Notes: generated from the letters alone by a model not told the origin. Positions 1 through 9,306 are shown, counted from the first letter of the stretch. The stretch is DNA of 64,000 nucleotides from UBA6623 sp965238125 (GCA_965238125.1 OZ250179.1:3906001-3970000), one strand, 5' to 3'. Made by a program: numbers and translations.

Positions 1-102
1 ATCGTCGAGGCTTATGAGGCGCACCGGCATCCGGCACCATGATGCACGGCCGGCCCGCGTTGTAGGTGTTCCTGACCGGGCCTCCCGTTTAGAAGCAATC
101 GC

Positions 103-360
103 TCACACATTGTCGCTGTTGACGATCCAAGTCAGCGTCGCCGAACAAGAATCGATAACCAAAGAAGAAGTGGCAGCTTCGTACCCTTCAAGGCATTTTG
201 CAAGCGCCTGAAAACCTGCGGGGACAATGGGGGTCGCAAATGCCGCCGAAGTGCCGACGGCGGCGCGGATTTGCGCCAGACCGTTGATGGTCGTCAAACG
301 CGCGGCTTGATAGCCTTGCTCGGTCGTCAGCTCGTCGCCGAGTCGGCCGGTGTATTTCAT
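103..360 (-). pseudogene. RidA/YjgF-family remnant
   Basis: The first 35 or so residues read like the middle of a RidA-family (YjgF/YER057c/UK114) enamine/imine deaminase: a TGRLG turn, then ELTTEQGYQAARL and a helix resembling INxLAQIRAAVG. In-frame codons just upstream (LSEGSV) also fit the preceding RidA strand, so the true N-terminus is lost. After IRAAVG the similarity stops and the expected RVKRIVKLTGFV and C-terminal ARAAVGV blocks are absent in all three frames. I read this as a RidA gene broken at both ends rather than a working deaminase. Bases 1-102 show no supported gene. The family match is from memory of the motif pattern. Confidence 0.5.
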
Positions 361-433
361 GACCGAGCCTTCCGATAATCTCCCTTCGCGAACGAGGCAT
401 CACGCTGCTCTTGGTGAGGCCGCTAATCTCTCC

Positions 434-540
434 AGCGGCGGCGGGAGCCTTAGTCTTAGCCCAGGGTGGAGCCGAAGGCGGAACCTTGGGTAGACCCCCA
501 CCAAGGGGAGAGCCCTGAAGGGGCGGGCACGCCCTCGCCC
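434..540. repeat. REP-like palindromic intergenic repeat, copy 1
   Basis: The 305-base gap between the RidA remnant and the glycosyltransferase holds no gene but contains a GC-rich palindromic unit. Its core (GGTGGAGCCGAAGGCGGAAC, then GCCCTGAAGGGGCG) recurs in inverted orientation at 37891-37985. Such repeats are common between genes in planctomycete and acidobacterial genomes and produce spurious ORFs on both strands. Confidence 0.6.
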
Positions 541-665
541 CCATTTTCATGGCCGTGTTACGAATCCGCGGCTTCATCGAAACGGACTGTGCCCCGCGGG
601 AAGACTTTCGACATCACTCCCAGCGTCAGCTCCTCGGCGTCGGTCATGGTTGCGGGTTCTTTCCG

Positions 666-1862
666 TCAACTCGCCATTGCCTTGTCAACCAGCCGGTTCA
701 GCACCTTCCCCGCCTCGAAATACTCTTCGGCGATCTCTCGTGCCCCGCGGCAGTGGGCGGCGTAACGGCCGTCGAGGTCTCGGAGTGCCGACAGAGCATC
801 GTCGGCCGTCACGAAAGGGATCACGCCTCGGTCGGCCGACAGCCATTCGGAAAAACCGGTCTGCTGAACCAACGCGGGTCGCCCGCTCGCCAAATACACC
901 GCCGTGCGCTCGCTGAACCAGCCGCATTGGGAGATGACGTAGCCGTGTTTGGCGATGCCGATTTCAGCCCGCGATTGGCGGATGAACCCCTGGTAGCTGC
1001 GCGGGCTCGGCACCTGATCATGGCCGTCCAACACAATCCATCCCTGTTCGGTCAGCCAGATTCGCTCCGCCTCGGGAATCATACAGACATCGAGCTCCAT
1101 TAGGGAGCCCGTCTTACGCGGCAGATCCCCCAAGGCCTTGAGCGATTCGTCCTTCATCCCATAGTGCAGGCCGCCGTACTCCATGGCGCCGAAACTGTTC
1201 CACGACAACACGGTCGTGATCCTACCGTCGGGCGGCGGCTCCGTGACCGCCCACTCATCAAGCGTCACCGGCTGTCGGGTCGGCTGCCATGGCAGACCGT
1301 CGTCGGGAATCGTGCAAACCGGTTTCCCGATGTTTTCGCCAAAAGAGAAAAACACCGTGTGCTTCCTCGCTTCCTCGAGAAACCCCGGCGTGGTGAGATG
1401 CCGGATTTGCGTAAAACCCGGGTCGGTGTCGATGAAGGCCCGTACGGGGATTTCAGCCAGCCAGGGGCGGATCGGGTTGATCCAGCCCGAGATATTGATA
1501 AGCAAGTCGGCACCCTTGCAAATCCCGACCATCTTTTCGGCACGGGGACCTTTCCAGCCGCCCCGGTGAGCGTCGTAATAGGCCCAGCGCGCTCCAAATC
1601 CTATGGTGTCGAGCGCATCGGCGGCGAACTTTAACCCCGGCTCCGCATCCGTCGTCTGGATGTCTTGCTCGGGTTGATGGCAAAGGGCCTGATCGGTGCT
1701 GTCCTCGCAGAAATAAACGTCGTGGCCCAGCGCCGCCAGCCCCTTCAGGTAATGGAGGTAGTGCCAAGCCATGCCGCCGTAGCGGCCGCGTACCAGGTAG
1801 CCCAACACAACGATCCGCAGCCGCTGCGAGGAGGGGCGAACGAGACTGCGGGGGAAACTCAT
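666..1862 (-). CDS. GT-B type glycosyltransferase
   Basis: A 398-residue protein with two-domain GT-B character. The N-terminal Rossmann-like half opens with LRIVVLGYLVRGRYGG and has a GLAALGHDVYFCED segment typical of glycosyltransferases that track the acceptor domain. The C-terminal half carries AEIGIAKHGYVISQCGWFSERTA followed by LASGRPALVQQTGFSEWL, the usual nucleotide-sugar binding region of family 1/4-like enzymes, and ends in a helix that packs back on the first domain. Donor and acceptor cannot be read from the sequence. It lies 61 bases downstream of tldE on the same strand and may be co-transcribed. No signal peptide or membrane span is visible, so a cytoplasmic enzyme is likely. 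Confidence 0.75.
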   Translation of the reverse strand: MSFPRSLVRPSSQRLRIVVLGYLVRGRYGGMAWHYLHYLKGLAALGHDVYFCEDSTDQALCHQPEQDIQTTDAEPGLKFAADALDTIGFGARWAYYDAHRGGWKGPRAEKMVGICKGADLLINISGWINPIRPWLAEIPVRAFIDTDPGFTQIRHLTTPGFLEEARKHTVFFSFGENIGKPVCTIPDDGLPWQPTRQPVTLDEWAVTEPPPDGRITTVLSWNSFGAMEYGGLHYGMKDESLKALGDLPRKTGSLMELDVCMIPEAERIWLTEQGWIVLDGHDQVPSPRSYQGFIRQSRAEIGIAKHGYVISQCGWFSERTAVYLASGRPALVQQTGFSEWLSADRGVIPFVTADDALSALRDLDGRYAAHCRGAREIAEEYFEAGKVLNRLVDKAMAS

Positions 1863-1923
1863 CTCGATACGGGGAAGGCAGCGCTAAGAAGACCCGAGTA
1901 AAGACCCACGCGGCGCGGTTCCC

Positions 1924-3276
1924 TCACACCGCGTCCGAGATCGAGCTAAACCGAAAGCTCTTCACCCGCAGAGCCGGTAGCAGCATGCGGTAGGACAAAG
2001 GCCCCGACCAGCCCGCCGTCGGTTGTGTCTGCCCCAGCGCATCGATTTCCCCGAGTAGCCGATAAGGACTCTCATTAAAACGGAAGTTCTTCAACGGCCG
2101 GCGCACCTTGCCGTCCTCGATCCAAAACAACCCGTCCCGTGTCAGCCCGGTAAAAAGCGCCTGTTGCGGATCGACCGAGCGGATATACCAAAACCGCGTT
2201 ACCAGCACCCCGCGCTCGGTCGAAGCAATCAACTTCCCGAGCGACGTATCGGAGCCCTCCATGATCAAATTCGGCAACGGAGGCCCCGGCGTCTTCTCTT
2301 GCTTTTGCGCCCAGAAGCGGGAATAAAGTAGATTCTTGAGCACCCCTTCCCGCACCAAATCGGTTTTGCGCGCGGGAAGCCCGCCCGATCCAAACGGCGC
2401 CGACGGAATGACGGCGTGCGCGGGGTCGGTGTAGATATTCACGCGCGGATCGAAAATCCGTTCGCCAAGCCGCGTCTTGCCGCCCGCGGCGGAGAACACG
2501 CTGCGTCCCTCATCGGCCAGTCGAGCGTCGAGAATGCGCGGCATCATGCGGCCGATCAAGTCCGCCGCAGCTTGGGGCTCGAGAATAGCCGGGTATTCGC
2601 CGGGCTTCAATTCGCGGCCGTTGTGCGAATCGATTGCCTTCTTCGAGGCTGTCGCGACGGTTTCCTTGAAATCAATGCTCCCAACGCGATGCGAGCTGGT
2701 TTTCGTATACCCGGAACCCTGGTCGTCGGGTGTTCTCGCCGTCACCGAAAAAGTCGCGTCCGTGCCGCGATGGTACCCGAACAACCCGGCCGAGTTGGCA
2801 ACGGCGTACTCGTTGGCGCTGTTTTCGAAAAAGCCCGCCGCGATGACCTTACGCTGCTTGGCTTCCGTGATCGCGTCCGCCACCGACCTTGCCCGGCGCT
2901 TGGCCGCCAAGTCCCCGGTTTCCGAGTCAAACGCATTCACCTCCAGGTATTCCTGGGGGCCGAGCAGCGGCATGTATTGGCGATCTTCGGGCGAGATGGC
3001 GGCAAGCTTCTCGGCTTGTGCGATGAGAGCCCGCAGGTCTCCACGCGCCTTGGAGGGGTTGCCGAGATCGACGCTCCCTTCGACCGTCGCCTTGCGCTTG
3101 CCCTTCCAGGCCGTCACGGACGCTTCGCCCACCCGAGTCAGCCCGCTCGTCGTCGGCGCGTTTCGAGCGAATCGCAGAAAGCCGTGACGCCGGTCGCTTA
3201 GCGTAATCTCGACCTCGGGAACCTCCGCTCCCTTGAGCGCGCTCTTGGTCAGCTCCCGCGCCTGGTCGCCGGTCAT
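1924..3276 (-). CDS. tldE: TldE/PmbA-family metalloprotease subunit
   Basis: This 450-residue protein belongs to the TldD/PmbA family and is the non-catalytic-motif (TldE/PmbA) partner. It has the family N-terminal domain with many short strands (VEITLSDRRHGFLRFARN) and the C-terminal domain with GGLPARKTDLVREGVLKNLLYSRFWA and a LIMEGSD segment. The HExxxH motif is absent, as expected for TldE. Its ATG overlaps the TGA of the upstream tldD in an ATGA arrangement, implying translational coupling and 1:1 assembly. In other bacteria TldD/TldE form a heterodimeric protease that degrades unfolded peptides and matures some modified peptides such as microcin B17. No RiPP precursor is recognisable beside it. 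Confidence 0.9.
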   Translation of the reverse strand: MTGDQARELTKSALKGAEVPEVEITLSDRRHGFLRFARNAPTTSGLTRVGEASVTAWKGKRKATVEGSVDLGNPSKARGDLRALIAQAEKLAAISPEDRQYMPLLGPQEYLEVNAFDSETGDLAAKRRARSVADAITEAKQRKVIAAGFFENSANEYAVANSAGLFGYHRGTDATFSVTARTPDDQGSGYTKTSSHRVGSIDFKETVATASKKAIDSHNGRELKPGEYPAILEPQAAADLIGRMMPRILDARLADEGRSVFSAAGGKTRLGERIFDPRVNIYTDPAHAVIPSAPFGSGGLPARKTDLVREGVLKNLLYSRFWAQKQEKTPGPPLPNLIMEGSDTSLGKLIASTERGVLVTRFWYIRSVDPQQALFTGLTRDGLFWIEDGKVRRPLKNFRFNESPYRLLGEIDALGQTQPTAGWSGPLSYRMLLPALRVKSFRFSSISDAV

Positions 3277-4805
3277 GCCTTTCCCCCCGTGTTGATCACG
3301 TTAATCCCGCGGAAGCGGCTCGGCGTACAGCCGTGGCTGACGGCGTTGATCTGCCCCGGCTCGCCCTTGCCGTCGCGGAAGGCCCCGCCCAAAAGATACT
3401 CCGCGCGGCCGGCCACGCCGTCGCAAGCATTCCAGAATTCCGGCGTACGCGACTGGTAGGCCACATCGCGCAGCAAACGAGTCTTCTTGCCGTTCTTGAT
3501 TTCCCAGAAAAGTTGCCCGCCGAATTGGAAGTTATAGCGCTGTTGATCGATCGAATAGCTGCCCCGGCCCAGGATCAAAATGCCTTTCTTGATGTCGGCG
3601 ATCAGCTCCTCCTCGGTGAGCTTGCTGTCACCTGGGTCGAGTGAAACGTTCGGCATGCGCTGGAAGACCACGCTCGACCAACTATCGGCGTGCGCGCAGG
3701 CATGCGCCTTGACCCCCTTGACCAACCCTTCCTGCTCGCGGGTCGTTTGGTAGTCAACAAAAATGCCGTCCCGAATCAAATGCCAGCGCTCGGCCGGCGC
3801 CCCGTCGTCGTCGTAGGCGACCGTGGCAAGCCCGGTCGGCTGAGTGCGGTCGGCGACCATGTTGACCCACTTCGAGCCATAGCGAAACTTCCCGAGCTTA
3901 TCGGGTGTAAGGAAACTCGTTCCGGCGAAGTTGGCTTCGTAGCCCAGGGCGCGGTCCAACTCGGTCGGGTGGCCGCAGCTTTCGTGGATCGTCAGCCACA
4001 AGTTCGTCGGGTCCAGTAGTAGATCGTACTCGCCGGGCTCGACGGACGGTGCCTTCAGCTTCGCGACCGCCTCCTCGCCGGCCTGTTCGGCTTCGGTGAT
4101 AAAGGGATGCTCCTCGATCGCTTCCCACCCGCGCTGAATCGGTTGCATCAAGGAATTGCGGGATTGCGAATCGCCCTTCGCCCGATCGACCGCCGTGACG
4201 CGGAACGTCCCGAACGAGCGCACGATGTCTTGCTGAATCCGCGAGCCCAGGCTCGATGCGAAATAGCGGTCTTCCCGCACCGCCCGCGCATAGCTCGAAA
4301 CGAAGCTCACGCCCTTCACGCCCAGGGCCGCTTCGTTGACCTTGAGCAATAAATCGACCTTGCGTTCAATCGGAATCGTGAAGGGATCGATCTTGTAGGC
4401 CGACTTCCACGTCGCCGTATGGGCCTTGAGTGGCGCGAGCCGCACCGGCCGGGTCTGAATCGCCGCGTTCGCCTCCGCGATTTCCACGGCGTTCGCCACA
4501 ACCTCGGCCAACGCCTCTTCACGGAAATCGTTGCTTGCCGAAAAGCCCCAAGCGCCCTTCTTCAGCACGCGCACGCCATAGCCGTAGCTTGAACTGGAAA
4601 TGACGTTCCGCACCTGGCGCTCGCGCGTGAAAAGGCCCTGATCGTCGTAGCGGCTGATCCGAATATCGGCGTACTCCGCGCCGGCTTTCTTGGCAAGGCC
4701 GAGAGATTGGTCGGCCAACTTGTCGCGGTCGCTCTTCTCGGCGGCCTTGAGACGCGCAGCCGGCAACGCCGCCATCGCGGCAAGGAAATCTCGACGCGTA
4801 ATCAT
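3273..4805 (-). CDS. tldD: TldD-family metalloprotease with Tat-type leader
   Basis: The catalytic partner of tldE, 510 residues from the chosen ATG. An AGGAG lies about seven bases before this ATG, and the reading frame starts with MITRRDFLAAMAALPAARLKA, a twin-arginine-like leader, so the longer upstream extension in the open frame is not used. The active-site helix WLTIHESCGHPTELDRA supplies the HExxxH zinc ligands, and a C-terminal Cys/Asp-rich block (VINTGGKA end, GRAEYLLGG) matches the family. A Tat leader on TldD is unusual compared with the cytoplasmic E. coli enzyme but is common in this family in acidobacteria. TldE lacks an obvious leader, which raises the question whether the pair is exported together or the leader is vestigial. 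Confidence 0.92.
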   Translation of the reverse strand: MITRRDFLAAMAALPAARLKAAEKSDRDKLADQSLGLAKKAGAEYADIRISRYDDQGLFTRERQVRNVISSSSYGYGVRVLKKGAWGFSASNDFREEALAEVVANAVEIAEANAAIQTRPVRLAPLKAHTATWKSAYKIDPFTIPIERKVDLLLKVNEAALGVKGVSFVSSYARAVREDRYFASSLGSRIQQDIVRSFGTFRVTAVDRAKGDSQSRNSLMQPIQRGWEAIEEHPFITEAEQAGEEAVAKLKAPSVEPGEYDLLLDPTNLWLTIHESCGHPTELDRALGYEANFAGTSFLTPDKLGKFRYGSKWVNMVADRTQPTGLATVAYDDDGAPAERWHLIRDGIFVDYQTTREQEGLVKGVKAHACAHADSWSSVVFQRMPNVSLDPGDSKLTEEELIADIKKGILILGRGSYSIDQQRYNFQFGGQLFWEIKNGKKTRLLRDVAYQSRTPEFWNACDGVAGRAEYLLGGAFRDGKGEPGQINAVSHGCTPSRFRGINVINTGGKA

Positions 4806-5400
4806 GGTGCTCCTATTGTAGTCAGCGCCGCCGCCGGCGTTTGGGAGCCCATCGTGGCGAGCGTGCCGATGGGCTGTGAGGGAAGCAGGGACTGGCGCCC
4901 CCAAAGCCACCCCCAGTGGGGCAGGTCTCCAGGCCTGCCCCACAACCCGCTCTCGCCGCCCGCCAACCCAGCGGCGTTCACGCCGCTTGAGCTTCCTCCC
5001 ATAGGCCGGTCCTTAAGGGCCGGCACCAACCGCCCAACCAAACCTCCTCCCGGGCGAACGACCGGCTCCGCCGGTCGTTCGGGGGCTTGGGGCGGGCCAA
5101 AGACCGGCCACCCGCGGCCGGTCCCCTCCCCACTCGCCTAACAGCTCGCGCACCAGTGGGGCAGGTCTCCAGGCCCGCCCGGCAACCACCCAACCCAACC
5201 TCCCACAGGCCAAAGACCGACTGGTCCCAGTTTCACTCGGCTCACGGCTAACGGCTCACGGCTCACGTACCCCGGCGACACGTAATTCTCCGACACGAAC
5301 CCACAACCCCATCACGTTAGTTTCAAAAAAGTTGTGCCTTCCATATCAACAACTTAGAAAATCCGAACCCCGTCAAACGCCAACCCCAGCCTTATCCTAT
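4806..5400. repeat. Gene-free spacer with direct and palindromic repeats
   Basis: No gene is supported in these 595 bases. The unit GTGGGGCAGGTCTCCAGGCC occurs near 4916 and again near 5157, each able to fold with the following CTGCCCC or CCGCCC. Other segments repeat motifs such as GGCCAAAGACCG and GGCTCACGGCTAACGGCTCA. The tldD ribosome binding site lies at the left edge. The AT-richer last 100 bases precede an IS630-type insertion. Confidence 0.6.
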
Positions 5401-5403
5401 TAT

Positions 5404-6447
5404 TGAGTCTCGCAAAATAAAGTGACACCTTTTTGGGGTACGTACGTCTTTGTATGTATGGGAAATATAAAAGGCGTACGGCGGGATTTCGAGGCCCTGG
5501 AGAAGCGCCGTTTCAAAGCGATCCGGTTGGTCGAGCAAGGCTGTAGTCAGTCCGAGACAGCGAGGCGATTGAAGGTCGCGCGGCAAAGCGTCAGCGAGTG
5601 GCTGCGACGATACCGGCGTGACGGCGAAGCCGGGTTGCGCCAGGCCGGCCGCGCCGGCCGTAAGCCGCTGTTGGACGCCGCGCAGCTCGAACGCCTCGAG
5701 GCGTTGCTGCTGGAAGGCCCCGAGGCGCACGGCTTCCCGACGCCGCTGTGGAGCTGTCCGCGGGTCGCTCGTCTGATCGGAGACGAGTTCGGCGTGCGCT
5801 ATCACGAGGGCCATGTCTGGAAGATCCTGCGGGCGCTCGGTTGGAGCCCGCAACGGCCCGTCGGCAAAGCGCGGGAGCGCAACGAAGAGGCCATCCGCAG
5901 CTGGCAGCGCAAGACTTGGCCGGCCATTAAAAAAAAGCCCGCAAAGAAGAACGTACGATCGTCTTCATCGACGAAAGCGGATTGAGTCAGAAGCCGCATC
6001 GTTGCCGCACCTGGGCGCCGCGCGGCGAGACACCGGTGTTGGAGTTCAACTTCAACTGGGACAAGCTGTCGGTGTCGGCCGGGCTGACGTTGCGCAACTT
6101 TTACTTCCGGCTCTATCCCGGCGCGATCGGCGAGCTGGAGGTCATCGACTTCCTGAAGGCTTTGGTGCGCCACATCGACGGCCCACTGCTGATCGTCTGG
6201 GACCGGCTGCCGGCGCACCGCAGCCGCCTGGTGCGGGAGTTCATCCAGCTCTCCGAGGATCACATCGCAACGGAGTACTTGCCGCCCTATGCGCCGGAGT
6301 TGAACCCGGTGGAATACATTTGGGCGTACTGGAAGCAGCACGAGTTGCCCAACGTCTGCCCGAAGGACTACTGGGAACTCGACGAGCGCGCCCGCAAAGC
6401 GCTGCGGCGAATGCGCCGCAAACCGCGCTTGATTACCGCTTTCTGGA
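5404..6447 (+). mobile_element. IS630-type element, copy A, right end lost
   Basis: The left end is the terminal repeat TTGAGTCTCGC preceded by TA, as in the intact copies at 8204-9297 and 58548-59641. The body runs to base 6447 and is cut inside the transposase C-terminus (after ITAFW) by the left end of an IS1380-type element. The missing right part, about 50 bases including the right terminal repeat, is not found beyond the IS1380 copy, so the junction is not a simple clean insertion. Confidence 0.85.
5458..6447 (+). pseudogene. IS630-type transposase, two-frame, 3' truncated
   Basis: OrfA (from ATG 5458, GNIKGVRRDFEALEKRR) holds a helix-turn-helix (SQSETARRLKVARQSVSEWLRR) and ends at TGA 5985. 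OrfB in the -1 frame supplies the DDE core: TIVFIDESGL (first Asp), LLIVWDRLPAHRS (second Asp) and YAPELNPVEYIW (Glu). The frames join at a run of eight A around 5930, a normal slippage site for this family. The last residues are replaced by sequence from the adjoining IS1380 element, so the open frame runs on to 6521 as foreign sequence. The copy is probably inactive. Confidence 0.8.
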
Positions 6448-8113
6448 CCCGGATTTCCACTTTAGTTTCGGTTCTGCTAACCATCGGGTGGACTCGGACG
6501 CCTTTATTTATGCGGGCTTGAAAGCACTCAAGGCGCTGAGGAGATCAACACCCAATGGGTGAAAAAGAAAACAAACCGTTTCAGCTCACCTTCAATGGAT
6601 TTCTCAAGGTCGATTTCCAAGGATCGCGAGTCACCTCGGATGGCGGGCTGATTCTCATTCGCGAACTGGACGAACGACTCGGACTAGGCAAGCTGATAGA
6701 CGAGCATCTGACGGATTCGCGGCAAGGCTCGAACAAGAAGTTCCCGTTCGTCGATCTGCTGCGACAGTCGGTCTACTCCCGCTTGGCGGGCTACGAGGAT
6801 CTCAACGACGCCGTTCGTGTCTCCGCCGATCCAACCTTTCGGCTGATTGGCTCGAAGAAGAACTGGGATCGCGGCGCGGCGCTGACCTCCCGGCTGCAGA
6901 GCTTCGAGACCGCCATGCTCGCCGGCGACGAGAATCTGATCGGGCTGATGGCGGTGAACCGCGAGTTGATCGCGCAAGCCGAGGCCGGTGATGACTCCGA
7001 GTGCGTCGTGCTGGACATGGACTCTACCGAGAGCCTCGTCCACGGCCGGCAGGAAGGCAGCGCCTACAACGGCCACTTCGAGTCGGTCTGCTACCACCCA
7101 CTGTTGCTGTTCAACCAGCACGGCGATTGCTTGGCGGCAAAGTTGCGACCGGGCAACGTGTCCAGCGCCGAGGACTGGGACGAGCTGCTGCTGCCGGAAA
7201 TCGAACGCCAACAGGCGGAGGGCAAACAGGTGACGTTCCGGGCCGATGCCGCCTTCGCCAAGCCGGATATTTACGAGACGTTGGAGGAGCGCGGCGTGGA
7301 CTACGTGATTCGCATTCCGGCCAACAAGAGCCTGGAGCTGGAGATCGAAGATATCCTGTTTCGTCCGCCGGGCAGGCCGAGCGCAAAGCCCCTGGTGCGC
7401 TACAGGAGCTTTCGGTATCAGGCCGCGAGCTGGTCGAAGTCCCGGCGGGTTGTTGCGAAGGTCGAGCATCACCAAGGTGAGTTGTTTCCTCGCGTCGGTT
7501 TCATCGTCACGAGCATGGCCTTGCCGAGCCGCTCGCTGGTGCGGTTCTACAACAAGCGCGGCACGGCGGAGCAGTGGATCAAGGAAGGCAAACAAGCGAC
7601 GCATTGGACAAGGCTGTCATGCCATCGGTTCCGGGCCAACGAAGTGCGACTGCAACTCAGCGTGCTGGCCTATAACCTGGGGAACCTATGGCGGAGGCTC
7701 GGGCTGCCGCAACGGATCAAGAGCTGGTCGCTGACGAGCTTGCAACAGCGGCTGATGAAGACGGGCGGTAGGCTGGTCAAGCATGCGCGGTACTATTGGC
7801 TGCTGTTGGCCGAAGGACATCTGAACCGGCGGCTGTTCGGCGACATGCTGCATAGGATCTGGGCGCTGCCTGTGCCGGGTGGGTAGCATTGCCCGGGCGA
7901 GGATCAACAGTTTTTGGCTCCAAAAAGGTTTCGCAGGGAGCAGTGTCGGCCGGAGCGCCGTTCAGTCCGCTCAATCAACGTCTGTGAGCGGACGGACGAG
8001 CCCTGGCGCCTACCGGCGGAGGTGATGTGCAGGGTTCAGCGCGAAAAGACGTGGTATTCGGCGCAGCGGGGGTGTATCCTGTGACCGTGCCAGGGCCAAA
8101 ATGGAAATCCTGG
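6448..8113 (+). mobile_element. IS1380-type element, copy 1
   Basis: Bounded by inverted ends CCCGGATTTCCACTTT and, on the other strand, CCAGGATTTCCATTTT. At 1666 bases it equals copy 4 in length and is nearly identical to it and to copy 3. The flanks (CTGGA left, CTAAA right) do not match, so no target duplication is seen. This suggests the copy was placed here, or its surroundings rearranged, by recombination between IS copies. Bases 8114-8203, between this element and IS630 copy B, hold nothing recognisable. Confidence 0.85.
6555..7886 (+). CDS. IS1380-family transposase
   Basis: A complete 443-residue DDE transposase of the IS1380 family (DDE group 1). The N-terminus has the family signature SDGGLILIRELDERLGL. 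The catalytic aspartates are in VVLDMDSTES and TFRADAAFA, and the acidic third residue is in EQWIKEGK. It differs from copies 3 and 4 by a few substitutions, for example ESLVHG instead of ESPVHG beside the first catalytic site. A run of about 100 bases between the left inverted end and the ATG should contain the promoter. The enzyme excises and inserts its own element with a 5-bp target duplication, as copies 2, 3 and 4 in this window show. Confidence 0.93.
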   Translation: MGEKENKPFQLTFNGFLKVDFQGSRVTSDGGLILIRELDERLGLGKLIDEHLTDSRQGSNKKFPFVDLLRQSVYSRLAGYEDLNDAVRVSADPTFRLIGSKKNWDRGAALTSRLQSFETAMLAGDENLIGLMAVNRELIAQAEAGDDSECVVLDMDSTESLVHGRQEGSAYNGHFESVCYHPLLLFNQHGDCLAAKLRPGNVSSAEDWDELLLPEIERQQAEGKQVTFRADAAFAKPDIYETLEERGVDYVIRIPANKSLELEIEDILFRPPGRPSAKPLVRYRSFRYQAASWSKSRRVVAKVEHHQGELFPRVGFIVTSMALPSRSLVRFYNKRGTAEQWIKEGKQATHWTRLSCHRFRANEVRLQLSVLAYNLGNLWRRLGLPQRIKSWSLTSLQQRLMKTGGRLVKHARYYWLLLAEGHLNRRLFGDMLHRIWALPVPGG

Positions 8114-8203
8114 CTAAAGGGAATAATCCCTCAAAACAAAACACATAAGGGTTTCTCGCGATTACTGTTGGGTAATCCGTTCGCACTCCGAATCCGACCC
8201 TTA

Positions 8204-9297
8204 TTGAGTCTCGCAAAATAGAGTGACACCTTTTGGTGTTGCCGTACGTATTCTTATGTATGGGAACACCGAAAGGAAAGCGCCGCGATTTCGAAGCATT
8301 GGAGAAACGCCGTTTCGAAGCGATGCGTTTGCTCGATGAAGGACTCAATCAGTCCGAAACCGCCAGGCGTCTGACAGTCGCCCGCCAAACCGTCAGTGAG
8401 TGGCGACGACAGTACCTGGCGCAAGGCGAGGCCGGGCTGCGCAAGGCCGGCCGCGCCGGCCGCAAGCCGCTATTAGACGCCACGCAGCTCGAACGCCTGG
8501 AGATCCTGCTGCTCGAAGGCCCCGAGGCGCACGGCTTCCCGACGCCGTTGTGGAGCTGTCCGCGGGTGGCTCGTCTGATCCGAGACGAGTTCGGCGTGCG
8601 CTATCACGAGGGCCATGTCTGGAAGATCCTGCGGGCGCTCGGCTGGAGCCCGCAACGCCCGGTCGGCAAAGCCCGCGAGCGCAACGAAGAGGCCATCCGC
8701 GACTGGAAGTGCAAGAGGTGGCCGGCCATTAAAAAAAAGCCCGCAAACAAGACCGCACGATCGTCTTCATCGACGAAAGCGGATGGAGTCAGAAGCCGCA
8801 TCGTTGCCGCACCTGGGCGCCGCGCGGCGAGACGCCGCTGCTGGAGTTCAACTTCAATTGGCAGAAGCTTTCGGTGTCGGCCGGGTTGACGTTGCGCAAC
8901 TTTTACTTTCGGCTCTATCCCGGCGCGATTGGCGAGTTGGAGGTCATCGACTTTCTGAAGGCCTTGGTTCGCCACATGGACGGCCCGTTGATGATCGTCT
9001 GGGACCGCTTGCCGGCGCATCGCAGTCGGATGGTGCGAGAGTTCATTGAACTCTCGCAAGGCCATATCGTGACGGAGTATTTGCCGGCGTATGCGCCGGA
9101 GCTGAATCCGGTGGAATACATCTGGGCGTACTGGAAACAGCACGAGTTGCCGAACGTCTGTCCGAAGGACTACTGGGAACTCGACGAACGTGCCCGCAAA
9201 ACGCTGCGGCGCATGCGCCGCAAACCGCGCTTGATTACCGCTTTCTGGAAACAGTCTTCTCTTTGTCTCGATTGACAGAATATTATGCGAGACTCAA
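8204..9297 (+). mobile_element. IS630-type element, copy B, intact
   Basis: A complete 1094-base element with terminal repeats TTGAGTCTCGC and GCGAGACTCAA flanked by TA on both sides, the TA target duplication expected for IS630/Tc1-mariner elements. It has the same length as copy C at 58548-59641 and is nearly identical to it, so both are recent. Confidence 0.92.
8260..9275 (+). CDS. IS630-type transposase made by -1 frameshift
   Basis: OrfA starts at ATG 8260 (GTPKGKRRDF) with the helix-turn-helix QSETARRLTVARQTVSEWRR. Its own frame stays open to 8889 but becomes arginine-rich and meaningless after about residue 165. The -1 frame, entered at the A8 run near 8730, gives TIVFIDESGWSQ, then LMIVWDRLPAHRS and YAPELNPVEYIW, the DDE triad, and ends at TGA 9275. 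A full transposase therefore needs -1 slippage at the A run, about 337 residues in total. This is well known for the IS630 family and matches copies A and C. Confidence 0.85.
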
Positions 9298-9306
9298 TAA
9301 GACGGA

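Noticed and set aside
14..211. Plus-strand ORF opposite the RidA remnant
   Set aside because: Arg-rich, no motif, overlaps the better supported RidA reading on the other strand.
188..577. 129-codon minus-strand ORF
   Set aside because: Composition driven by the REP-like repeat; no protein feature.
2416..3201. Long plus-strand ORFs opposite tldE
   Set aside because: Shadows of a well-defined gene in high-GC sequence.
4906..5262. CRISPR-like repetition
   Set aside because: Only two imperfect long units with unequal spacing and no cas genes; palindromic spacer repeats fit better.
6684..7604. 306-codon ORF antisense to the IS1380 transposase, repeated in other copies
   Set aside because: It recurs only because the transposase recurs; no motif and no start signal.
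5404..9297. Composite transposon made by IS630 copies A and B
   Set aside because: Copy A lacks its right end and the DNA between is just another IS; no cargo gene.
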